Position numbers and translations under genes: made by a program. This document shows positions 1-5,193 of a DNA stretch of 5,193 nucleotides, piece by piece. Each line of letters opens with the position of its first letter. The stretch's first letter is position 1. This DNA is from Armatimonadota bacterium (GTDB lineage: Bacteria > Armatimonadota > Fimbriimonadia > Fimbriimonadales > ATM1), in NCBI GenBank assembly GCA_013816225.1, contig JACDEQ010000169.1, positions 1 through 5,193 of the forward strand, read 5' to 3'. The notes beneath the pieces are model-generated. The model was not told the DNA's origin and did not search any database. It worked only from the letters and a program-made list of their open reading frames with translations.

Positions 1-1375
1 TCGCGCGAGGTTCCGTCACCGCCATGAGGAGTCGCTGGATTCGGGGATGCCACACCGCCGCGACCGGCGTTTGGCTCGTGATATCGAGCTTCAGGGAACG
101 GCCGAGGGTCGGCTTCATCTGGCGGTACTCGACATTGCCCTGGTTCCATGTAAACAGCCACAGCTGCTCGGGGCCCGTGGTGCGTACGAGCGTCGGTTCG
201 GCAGCGTCTTTAGCCACGACGGAGCCGACTCGTCTTAAGGTACGGTCGAACGAATCGAGGACAAGTCCGTTCGCCGCCGGGTATGCCACGAAAAGCTTGT
301 TGAATGCCTCCACCGCGTGAGCATCACCGGAAACGCCGTTAGGAACAATTTTGATCGGAGCGCCGAGCTTGCCGTTCTGGACCAAGCGCGCTACCAAAGC
401 TCCGCGCCGAGATGGCGACAGGCCCGCTGCCGACCATTTGGCTAAGTCCGTTTCCTTGTGCAGAACCGGATAGATCACGGCCAAGTCATTGCCGAGCGTC
501 GCCAGAACCGGCGAGCCGGCGGCCTTGCCGGCCTCCAACAACGGACCGACGTTCGTGCCGTAGCCGTCGTTGATATCCGCGCGGACGTGCTTCTCGCCGA
601 AGACGGTATTGCGGTTCCAGTCGATCAGCGTCTTGTTCGGTCCGTCGGGCTTGATCTGAAAATGGTAGGGGCCCTTTGTGAGGAAACGCAGGTCAGCCTC
701 GGGGTAGGGCAGCGCCTCGTCGAGGTCGCTCTCGTTCAGCTTCAAGGAGGCGAACTGGCCCGCGCTGAAGTGCACTTTGTACGAGTCGCCGTCGAGGGCG
801 TAGCTGTAGTCGTAGTTCATCAGGCTCGTGTAGAGCGGGCTGACGTCGTCCGAGCCCATCGCGTGGTGATCGAGGCCGAATTGGTGACCCAGTTCGTGGG
901 CGATCGTCCACCAGTTGTTGCTGCACCCGGCCCAGTCGGGTCGGTTCGCTTGTCCGCCGCCGCCGGTATTGGGGTCGAGCAGCACGCCGTGGCCGATACC
1001 GCGCCAATCCTTCATGCAGTGGTCGTAAAGCTCCGGGTAGCCCTTGGCGTTGTCGGCTTCGCTCGCCGGGTTGCCCCACACGGGGATCACGTTGATGCCG
1101 GTCGAGCCGTCGAGGTTCTTGTTAGGCATCGCTCCGAAGAACTTCTTGAGCTGGTCGAGCGTGCCCTTCACGCTCTCGTGGGTCATGCCATGGCGCAGGC
1201 AGACGACCAGGAAGAAGTCCGCCTTCTTTGGGCTGCAGCCATGCGCCTTGGGATCGATCGGTCCGTGGCCCGCTACTTCCCACGCGTCCGGCAACCCATC
1301 GCTATCCGAATCGACGATGTCGTCGAACCCGCCGGCGACCAGCAACGCCGCAACCATTGCCCCCAAGAGAACCAC
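1..1375 (-). CDS. Secreted metzincin-type zinc metalloprotease, C-terminal part outside window
   Basis: The frame is open from the left edge to the start region: 458 codons are visible and the C-terminus is missing. Residues are counted from GTG 1375. Residues 1-16 form a hydrophobic signal-type segment (VVLLGAMVAALLVAGG). Residues 22-33, DSDSDGLPDAWE, form an EF-hand/thrombospondin-3-like calcium loop. The zinc site HELGHQFGLDH is at 160-170, with zinc ligands H160, H164 and H170 and general base E161. A likely Met-turn, SLMNY (M186), follows 16 residues later. HExxHxxGxxH plus a downstream Met-turn defines the metzincin clan. Four Cys before the site (C47 and C59 are the first two) could form disulfides outside the cell. 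From about residue 287 onward, degenerate segments such as SPVLATLGNDLAVIYP recur every 43-63 residues and resemble beta-propeller blades. Predicted role: extracellular protein degradation. I cannot name the peptidase family or the substrate. The start is uncertain: GTG 1375 gives no basic n-region, ATG 1357 is too short, and a better start lies in another frame (GTG 1392). Confidence 0.85.
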   Translation of the reverse strand, partial: MVLLGAMVAALLVAGGFDDIVDSDSDGLPDAWEVAGHGPIDPKAHGCSPKKADFFLVVCLRHGMTHESVKGTLDQLKKFFGAMPNKNLDGSTGINVIPVWGNPASEADNAKGYPELYDHCMKDWRGIGHGVLLDPNTGGGGQANRPDWAGCSNNWWTIAHELGHQFGLDHHAMGSDDVSPLYTSLMNYDYSYALDGDSYKVHFSAGQFASLKLNESDLDEALPYPEADLRFLTKGPYHFQIKPDGPNKTLIDWNRNTVFGEKHVRADINDGYGTNVGPLLEAGKAAGSPVLATLGNDLAVIYPVLHKETDLAKWSAAGLSPSRRGALVARLVQNGKLGAPIKIVPNGVSGDAHAVEAFNKLFVAYPAANGLVLDSFDRTLRRVGSVVAKDAAEPTLVRTTGPEQLWLFTWNQGNVEYRQMKPTLGRSLKLDITSQTPVAAVWHPRIQRLLMAVTEPRA

Positions 1376-1516
1376 ATTCGCAATTTTGCCACGTTTCCGG
1401 GCAATCCCTTGTCCCTTATGGGAGAAGCTGGCCGCAAGGCCGGATGAGGGGTATCCCCATGGAGAGCGGGCCGAAACGCGTGAAAGCTGCCTGGCGGTAA
1501 CATCGCCTGAAGGAAG
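1376..1516. other. Divergent spacer between metalloprotease and DinB-like gene
   Basis: This 141-bp stretch separates two genes read away from each other, so it should carry promoters for both. I see no convincing -35/-10 pair for either direction. It contains a small stem with a GCAA (GNRA-type) loop on the plus strand at 1428-1443 (6 pairs, one of them G-T) and a GGGG-TAT-CCCC inverted repeat at 1448-1458. Part of it (1376-1392) may code for the start of the metalloprotease if the frame break discussed in the findings is real. Confidence 0.5.
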
Positions 1517-2002
1517 ATGGATATCCAATCAGCGCTTAGGCGACAGTATCGCGCCGGCTTGGCAATGCTCCGACAAGCTGTGGAGCGTTGTCCCGAAGAG
1601 GTTTGGATCTTCGGCGAACATCCGCGATCCTATTGGCGCATCGCGTTCCACGCAATTTACTACACGCACCTCTACCTCCAACCCAACGTCGATGCGTTTG
1701 TGCCATGGGAAAAGGACCGAGAGGACTGCGCCGCGCTCTGGGGCGACCCAGACGTTCTGGAGCCGTACACCAAGTCCGAAATCCTCGATTACATCGACCT
1801 CGTAGCCGCGAGTCTCGATAAAGCTGTCGATCTCCTTGACCTCGATTCCGGTGAGACGGGCTTCTGGTGGTACAAGGATATGGCCAAACTGGATCATCAG
1901 TTGATGAACCTTCGCCATCTGCAAGGCCACGTCGGCCAATTGTCGGAGCTACTGATGGCCCAAGGGACCGACCTCGACTGGGTCGGCCAAGCACGACCCT
2001 GA
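1517..2002 (+). CDS. DinB-like four-helix-bundle protein
   Basis: This 161-residue protein has the length and pattern of the DinB/DfsB (YfiT-like) superfamily: small, mostly helical bundles that bind a divalent metal through three histidines. Candidate ligands are H45 (or H51) in the helix-2 stretch FHAIYYTHLYL, and the H134xxxH138 pair in NLRHLQGHVGQLSE, which matches the family's HxxxHxxQL hallmark. Many members act as thiol-dependent transferases or stress-induced proteins of unknown substrate, so the reaction cannot be given. No signal peptide or membrane helix is seen, so it is probably cytoplasmic. The start at 1517 is supported by the purine-rich AAGGA at 1510-1514, although the gap to ATG is only 2 nt. 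A long minus-strand reading frame over the same bases is a shadow. The gene is divergent from the metalloprotease and lies 71 bp upstream of the SDR gene, with which it may be cotranscribed. Confidence 0.8.
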   Translation: MDIQSALRRQYRAGLAMLRQAVERCPEEVWIFGEHPRSYWRIAFHAIYYTHLYLQPNVDAFVPWEKDREDCAALWGDPDVLEPYTKSEILDYIDLVAASLDKAVDLLDLDSGETGFWWYKDMAKLDHQLMNLRHLQGHVGQLSELLMAQGTDLDWVGQARP

Positions 2003-2007
2003 TTCCT

Positions 2008-2013
2008 TATAAT
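2008..2013 (+). promoter_or_regulatory. Possible -10 box ahead of the SDR gene
   Basis: A perfect TATAAT lies just after the DinB-like stop codon and about 60 bp before the SDR start. No good -35 is found: the best hexamer at usable spacing is TCGGCC, with 3 of 6 matches and 19-bp spacing. If used, it would give the SDR gene its own transcript with a leader of roughly 50 nt. A chance match is quite possible. Confidence 0.3.
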
Positions 2014-2073
2014 GGCAAAGGTGATCGTCGATAATGCGACAGGAATCCCGACCGTTCCAAATGAAACAGGTTC

Positions 2074-3003
2074 ATGGCTGACGCAATCGTAACCGGACCG
2101 CTTTCGTTTACAGGCAAATACCTGACAAAGCTTCTAATCGAGAGCGGCAAGAGTGTCGCGGGCTTCACCAACGACGTTTCGCGCGCGAACCCCTTTCCAG
2201 GGCGATTGGATCTGGTCCGCTACTCCTTCGACAACGTGGATTCAATGGCCACGGCGATGCGCGGCGCTCGAACTTTCTACAACACCTATTGGATACGTTA
2301 TCCGCGGGGCGAAATGACGTATGAGCGCGCGGTGCAGAACTCCATCGCTCTCTTCTCGGCTGCGAAGCTTGCAGGCGTTCAGCGGATCGTCCATACGAGC
2401 ATCGCCAATCCTTCCGCCGACTCGCCGTTCGGTTATTACCGTGGAAAGGCCGGCGTCGAGCTTGCGCTTGTGGCAAGCGGCATTCCTCATTCGATTCTAA
2501 GACCGACGGTGTTTTTTGGTAAGGAAGACATACTGATCAACAATATCGCTTGGCTGGCCCGGCATTCGCCTCTGTTCCTCGTCGCGGGCAATGGCAATTA
2601 TAGGATCCAGCCAATTGCTGTCGAGGATTATGCGGCCCTCATGAACGAGCACGGCGAAAGGGATGAAGCCTCGATCACCTGCGACGCGGTCGGTCCCGAG
2701 ACGTACCCTTTCGTCGATCTGGTGGAACTAATAAAGAAAGAAATAGGCTCCCGGGCAAGGATTGTGAGGGTTCCGCAGCGTATCTTCTATCTGGCGTCTT
2801 TGTTAATGGCGCCGCTCGTTCGCGATACAGTCGTTACCTGGGATGAAGTGCGCGGCCTCATGGCGAACTTGTTAATATCGAATGAATCACCGATGGGTCG
2901 AACCTCCCTGAAGACCTGGCTTTCCGACAACGCCGGCACGGTAGGCGTCGAGTACCATTCTGAAAGGTCTAGACACTACGGAGAAGGTAGGGTGTCAGCA
3001 TAA
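2074..3003 (+). CDS. Atypical SDR / NmrA-like NAD(P)-binding protein
   Basis: This 309-residue protein has a Rossmann fold at its N-terminus. The dinucleotide loop VTGPLSFTGKYL (residues 6-17) corresponds to TGxxGxxG, but the middle Gly is Ser (S11). Strand 4 ends in RIVHTSI (104-110), placing S109 near the usual catalytic Ser/Thr. YYRGK at 121-125 gives the Y-x3-K pair (Y121, K125). LRPTVFFG (142-149) is the conserved turn after the substrate strand. The C-terminus (about 256-302: DEVRGLMANLL, then WLSDN, then SERSRHY) resembles a subgroup of extended/atypical SDRs near the NDUFA9 and YbjT-like families. It probably binds NAD(P)(H) in the cytoplasm, as an oxidoreductase, epimerase or redox sensor; the substrate is unknown. 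Start 2074 is preceded only by ACAGG at 2066-2070, a weak ribosome site. Third-position GC is clearly lower than in atpG. Confidence 0.85.
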   Translation: MADAIVTGPLSFTGKYLTKLLIESGKSVAGFTNDVSRANPFPGRLDLVRYSFDNVDSMATAMRGARTFYNTYWIRYPRGEMTYERAVQNSIALFSAAKLAGVQRIVHTSIANPSADSPFGYYRGKAGVELALVASGIPHSILRPTVFFGKEDILINNIAWLARHSPLFLVAGNGNYRIQPIAVEDYAALMNEHGERDEASITCDAVGPETYPFVDLVELIKKEIGSRARIVRVPQRIFYLASLLMAPLVRDTVVTWDEVRGLMANLLISNESPMGRTSLKTWLSDNAGTVGVEYHSERSRHYGEGRVSA

Positions 3004-3223
3004 AATGCCTACGACTAGGTACTCGCCGGGTGCCCTCCACCGATGTGAGTTACCCCGTGTGGCACGGTCAGATTCGCGCGAATCAATTTCAAGGGTTGCA
3101 GACCTCCGAGCAAATCTGTCCGTGGACGGGATTTCGGTAACATCACACGGACAAATTCGGTGCGAAACACGTAAAAGGCGACAGAATACAAGCGAACCCG
3201 TCCGGCCACCCTCCGAACGAGCG
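3004..3223. other. Probable non-coding spacer, open reading frame of doubtful value
   Basis: The plus-strand frame of the downstream small gene stays open back to an ATG at 3005, just after the SDR stop. The encoded 73 residues are rich in Arg and Ser with no recognisable fold, no ribosome site precedes ATG 3005, and minus-strand frames are also open here. I therefore treat this as a leader or spacer. It holds the palindrome at 3071-3084 and no clear promoter. Confidence 0.5.
3071..3084. repeat. Perfect 14-bp palindrome
   Basis: GATTCGCGCGAATC reads the same on both strands, with no mismatch and no central gap. It lies about 70 bp after the SDR stop and 140 bp before the start chosen for the small membrane protein. 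It could be a dimeric repressor operator for the downstream gene. No second copy was noticed in the window, and one such palindrome by chance in 5 kb is not rare. Confidence 0.4.
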
Positions 3224-3553
3224 ATGCCTGAAGTTCCGTCGAGTCCGACAAGCGACGTCGAGGCCGAGGCCATCCGATTGCTTTGGCTCAAGAACAATCC
3301 TGACGCTCAGGCGGACGATCCCGTTCCTGCTGAGCAGGCAAGCTTGCTGCTGCACGAAGTTAGGCAGCGCAAAGAGCTAATCGAACGGCGCGCACTCGAC
3401 ATGCTGCAAAGGGCAACGCGAAACCCTCCGACTCGTGGCGGAAACTACAGCAGACACATGCAATGGTTTGTTCTCAAGGTGCTCTTACCGTTGATGATTC
3501 TTGGTCTGCTGGTTGCCGGCGTGCTGAGTGTGATCAAGTGGCTTGGCCGGTAG
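3224..3553 (+). CDS. Small protein with C-terminal membrane helix, unknown function
   Basis: Not recognised. From ATG 3224 the product is 109 residues. Residues 1-12 are Pro/Ser-rich. Residues 13-25 and 37-66 look helical; the second stretch (around LLLHEVRQRKELIERRALDM) is strongly charged and amphipathic, possibly a coiled coil. A Pro/Arg/Gly linker follows, then one hydrophobic helix at about 82-104 (WFVLKVLLPLMILGLLVAGV) and a short KWLGR tail. This suggests a cytoplasmic domain anchored by a single C-terminal helix, with basic residues on both sides of the membrane segment. The start is a choice: ATG 3005 in the same frame would give 182 residues, but the extra part looks non-coding. Neither start has a strong ribosome site. 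The gene is convergent with atpG. Confidence is moderate that it is a gene and low on its start. Confidence 0.6.
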   Translation: MPEVPSSPTSDVEAEAIRLLWLKNNPDAQADDPVPAEQASLLLHEVRQRKELIERRALDMLQRATRNPPTRGGNYSRHMQWFVLKVLLPLMILGLLVAGVLSVIKWLGR

Positions 3554-3650
3554 GAAAGGCACGACGCCAAGCTCCAGGGAGGATCGAACCCATGCCTCGC
3601 CTCGACGTGGAGGGTTTGGCCATGGGATTAGGAAGGCGGAGGCACAGTAG

Positions 3651-3703
3651 CGCCGGCATCCTGCCGGCATCGTGATAAAGACAGTGCCGGCAAGATGCCG
3701 CCG
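3651..3703. repeat. GCCGGC-rich inverted repeat, possible bidirectional terminator
   Basis: The arms 3651-3669 (CGCCGGCATCCTGCCGGCA) and 3685-3703 are inverted copies matching at 17 of 19 positions, with a 15-nt loop at 3670-3684. Each arm also holds its own GCCGGC-type palindromes. It sits between the stops of two convergent genes, where a bidirectional terminator is expected. There is no T-run on either side, so it may instead be a dispersed intergenic palindromic repeat that also shields 3' ends. Confidence 0.6.
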
Positions 3704-3716
3704 CCACAAAGGCGGC
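3700..3716 (-). terminator. Short GCCGCC/GGCGGC hairpin at the end of atpG
   Basis: GCCGCC (3700-3705) and GGCGGC (3711-3716) pair around a 5-nt ACAAA loop (TTTGT on the minus strand). The stem begins at the last base of the atpG stop codon, so it would form right behind a terminating ribosome. It overlaps the right arm of the larger inverted repeat, so the two folds compete. No U-tract follows, which weakens the terminator call. Confidence 0.4.
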
Positions 3717-4585
3717 TAGCCTTTGAGGGCTTCCGCGCCGCCGACGATTTCGAGAATTTCTTTGGTGATCGAGGCTTGGCGCATGCGGTTGGCTAGGAGC
3801 GTGAGGTCCTGGATCATCTCGCCGGCGTTGTCGGTGGCGCTGGTCATCGCGGTCATGCGCGCGCCGTGCTCGCTCGCGGTCGATTCCAAAAGTGCCTGCA
3901 GCACCAGGGTCAGCGCGTAGCGGGGAAGCAATTGCCCCAAGAGGGCGGAGGCGTCGGGCTCGAAGGTGTACGTCTTCGTAAACTGTTCCGCGGCGGCGCC
4001 CTCCGCGGCCGCGGGCGGCTCGATCGGGAGCAGTTGCACGACCTGGGGTGTCTGCCGGACCGGCGAATGAAATCTGCTGTAGACGAGGTGGATCGCGTCG
4101 ACCTCGCCCGATTCGAACATCTCACGCGCCTTCGCCGTGATGGCGCGCGCGTGCTCCATGGTCGGCCCGCTCGTGGGTACGGTGACGGTATCCGCAAGCT
4201 CGACGCCGCGGCGAGAGAAGAACTGCGTGCCCTTCTTGCCCACGCCGATCAGCTTGCGTCCGCCCGGGGTCTCGTGCAGTAAGTCGCCTGCGCGGCGGAT
4301 GAGGTTGGTGTTGAACGACCCCGCCAGCCCTCTTTCCGCCGTGAACAGGATCACTCCATAATTGTCGACCGGCCTGCGCTCCAGAAGGGGATGTGACGGC
4401 ATGTCGCCCGCCGCCGCCATGCTCGACATCAGCTCGCGCATCTCCTCCGCATACGGACGCGCTTCGAGCACGCGGTCCTGGGCGCGGCGCAGCCTCGCGG
4501 CGGCGACGAGCTTCATCGCGCGCGTGATCTGCTGGATGTTCTTCGCGCTCCGGATGCGGCTTCTGAGTTGCTTTACGGTTGCCAT
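3716..4585 (-). CDS. atpG: F1Fo ATP synthase subunit gamma
   Basis: Complete, 289 residues, the usual length for bacterial gamma. This subunit is the central stalk of F1, turning inside the alpha3beta3 ring to couple proton (or sodium) flow through the membrane ring to ATP synthesis. The N-terminal helix (QLRSRIRSAKNIQQITRAMK, residues 6-25, then KLVAAARLRRAQ) and the C-terminal helix form the coiled-coil shaft. The Rossmann-like middle includes FTAERGLAGSFN. The C-terminal signature ITKEILEIVGGAEA (273-286) fits the gamma pattern, and SATDNAGEMI precedes it. Start 4585 gives the family's canonical N-terminus, yet there is no ribosome site directly upstream; the preceding bases are pyrimidine-rich repeat. 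A GGAGG on the minus strand lies at 4643-4647, too far away at about 57 nt. It follows atpA by 97 bp in the same unit. The next gene downstream is convergent rather than atpD. Of the first 40 codons, 36 end in G or C. Confidence 0.98.
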   Translation of the reverse strand: MATVKQLRSRIRSAKNIQQITRAMKLVAAARLRRAQDRVLEARPYAEEMRELMSSMAAAGDMPSHPLLERRPVDNYGVILFTAERGLAGSFNTNLIRRAGDLLHETPGGRKLIGVGKKGTQFFSRRGVELADTVTVPTSGPTMEHARAITAKAREMFESGEVDAIHLVYSRFHSPVRQTPQVVQLLPIEPPAAAEGAAAEQFTKTYTFEPDASALLGQLLPRYALTLVLQALLESTASEHGARMTAMTSATDNAGEMIQDLTLLANRMRQASITKEILEIVGGAEALKG

Positions 4586-4590
4586 TGGTT

Positions 4591-4681
4591 AGACTGAAGA
4601 CTGAAGACTGAAGACTGAGGACTGAAGACCACAGACCAAGACCCTCCGGTCTCCAGTCTGCAGTCTCCAGTCTTCTCTCTA
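4591..4681. repeat. Heptamer tandem array, inverted halfway, in the atpA-atpG spacer
   Basis: Read in steps of 7 from 4591, the plus strand gives AGACTGA four times exactly (4591-4618), then GGACTGA, AGACCAC, AGACCAA and GACCCTC, then CGGTCTC, CAGTCTG, CAGTCTC, CAGTCTT (to 4674) and CTCTCTA. The right half is the reverse complement of the left unit, so the array is both tandem and inverted while keeping the 7-bp phase. It fills nearly the whole spacer and stops 5 bp before the atpG start codon. Heptamer intergenic repeats are known, for example the STRR repeats of filamentous cyanobacteria. The unit is too short, and there are no unique spacers, for a CRISPR. Confidence 0.9.
4603..4675 (-). 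promoter_or_regulatory. Long hairpin from the heptamer array, between atpA and atpG
   Basis: Arms 4603-4630 and 4648-4675 pair at 24 of 28 positions (one of the other four can be a G-U wobble), closing a 17-nt loop at 4631-4647. In the atp mRNA it would start 6 nt after the atpA stop codon and end 17 nt before the atpG start. By position it could act as an RNase processing site, a 3'-end stabiliser for the upstream message, or a partial terminator setting the alpha:gamma ratio (3:1 in the enzyme). The role is inferred; the pairing is seen. Confidence 0.55.
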
Positions 4682-5193
4682 CTAGCTCGCTGCCTCCACC
4701 GGAGCGGCCGACTTTTTGCCTTCAAGGAACTGGTGCTGGAATTCGGAGATCGCCTTGCGGGCGTTCTCTTCGACGTCCGGCGTCCACTCCTTAGTCGTCC
4801 GCAGCTTCTCGATGAGGTCAGGATACTTCTCGTAGACATAGCCGAGAAGCCCCTTCTCGAACTCCTTGATATCCCTGACCTCGATCGGGTCGAAGTACCC
4901 GCCGACGCCGGAGAAGATCGAAATAACCTGGTCCTCGACGCTGTACGGCGTATAGATGTCCTGCTTGAGCAGCTCGTTGAAACGCTGGCCACGCGCAAGC
5001 TGCTGCTGGGTGGCCTTGTCGAGGTCGCTCGCGAACTGGGCGAACGCTTGGACCTCGCGGAACTGCGCCATTTCGAGCTTCAGTTTTCCGGCGACCGATT
5101 TCATGGCCTTGACCTGCGCGGCGCCACCGACACGGGAGACCGAGATGCCGACGTTGATCGCCGGTCGGACGCCCGCAAAGAACAGGTCCGGCT
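4682..5193 (-). CDS. atpA: F1Fo ATP synthase subunit alpha, C-terminal third (5' end outside window)
   Basis: The C-terminal 169 residues of alpha (whole subunit about 500) plus a TAG stop at 4682-4684; the frame is open to the right edge. Alpha alternates with beta in the F1 ring and binds non-catalytic nucleotide. The fragment opens with LFFAGVRPAINVGISVSRVG, which contains the alpha/beta signature P-A-I-N-x3-S-x-S (5164-5135) and the conserved Arg after it (5134-5132), equivalent to the alpha arginine finger that completes the catalytic site on beta. The C-terminal helical domain follows with AFAQFASDLDKATQQQLARG and NELLKQDIYTPYSVEDQV, both typical of alpha and not beta. The tail (EGKKSAAPVEAAS) is a short low-complexity Ala/Lys extension. 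Nothing looks broken. It is cotranscribed with atpG, which follows after a repeat-filled spacer. Confidence 0.98.
   Translation of the reverse strand, partial: PDLFFAGVRPAINVGISVSRVGGAAQVKAMKSVAGKLKLEMAQFREVQAFAQFASDLDKATQQQLARGQRFNELLKQDIYTPYSVEDQVISIFSGVGGYFDPIEVRDIKEFEKGLLGYVYEKYPDLIEKLRTTKEWTPDVEENARKAISEFQHQFLEGKKSAAPVEAAS

Noticed and set aside
1385..1413. TTGCCA as a -35 box for the DinB-like gene
   Set aside because: No acceptable -10 lies at 16-18 bp spacing; the hexamer there is TTGTCC.
458..1447. Long plus-strand reading frame (329 codons) opposite the metalloprotease
   Set aside because: It is the antisense of a gene with a clear zinc site and signal segment. Its translation is Val/Ala/Arg-rich with no fold, a product of GC-rich third positions.
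1529..1994. Two minus-strand reading frames over the DinB-like gene
   Set aside because: The plus strand has the HxxxH metal motif and a ribosome site; the minus frames have no recognisable motif.
3005..3553. 182-residue version of the small membrane protein
   Set aside because: The first 73 residues look non-coding, ATG 3005 has no ribosome site, and other frames are open there too. The 3224 start is preferred, with low certainty.
3582..3600. GGATCGAACCC, resembling the reverse complement of a tRNA T-loop
   Set aside because: The flanking bases do not form a 5-bp T-stem and no cloverleaf fits on the minus strand around it.
4591..4681. CRISPR-like appearance of regular repeats
   Set aside because: Units are 7 bp with no unique spacers and the array inverts on itself, so it is a simple tandem/inverted repeat.
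4573..4998. Minus-strand 141-codon frame across the atpA end and the repeat
   Set aside because: It is Ser/Arg-rich out-of-frame translation of atpA; the alpha-subunit frame is unambiguous.

Overview
This is a GC-rich bacterial chromosomal window. The two ATP synthase genes favour G or C at third codon positions. Short GC-rich hairpins and a heptamer repeat array sit between genes. Together with a secreted calcium-loop metalloprotease and a DinB-fold protein, this suggests a soil or sediment bacterium, for example from the Acidobacteriota, Planctomycetota or Gemmatimonadota. That placement is a guess from style; nothing here fixes the phylum.

Layout. (1) Positions 1-1375, minus strand: the N-terminal 458 codons of a secreted zinc metalloprotease of the metzincin type, running off the left edge. 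Its start region looks split between two frames. (2) Positions 1376-1516: a short divergent spacer. (3) Positions 1517-2002, plus strand: a DinB-like four-helix-bundle protein. (4) Positions 2074-3003, plus strand: an atypical short-chain dehydrogenase/NmrA-like NAD(P)-binding protein. (5) Positions 3004-3223: probably non-coding, containing a perfect 14-bp palindrome. (6) Positions 3224-3553, plus strand: a small protein of unknown function with one C-terminal membrane helix. (7) Positions 3554-3715: a convergent spacer with two hairpins, probably a terminator or intergenic palindromic repeat. (8) Positions 3716-4585, minus strand: atpG, complete. (9) Positions 4586-4681: a spacer filled by a 7-bp-periodic array that inverts on itself into a long hairpin. 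(10) Positions 4682-5193, minus strand: the C-terminal third of atpA, running off the right edge.

How the genes work together. atpA and atpG encode the alpha and gamma subunits of the F1 part of ATP synthase and are surely one transcription unit, read leftward. No atpD or atpC follows atpG; the next gene is convergent, so the beta and epsilon genes must lie elsewhere. The three plus-strand genes (DinB-like, SDR, small membrane protein) point the same way but have gaps of 71 and about 220 bp and no obvious common pathway. The metalloprotease is divergent from them and looks unrelated.

I did not find a convincing undescribed multi-gene system. The most unusual structure is the inverted heptamer array between atpA and atpG.
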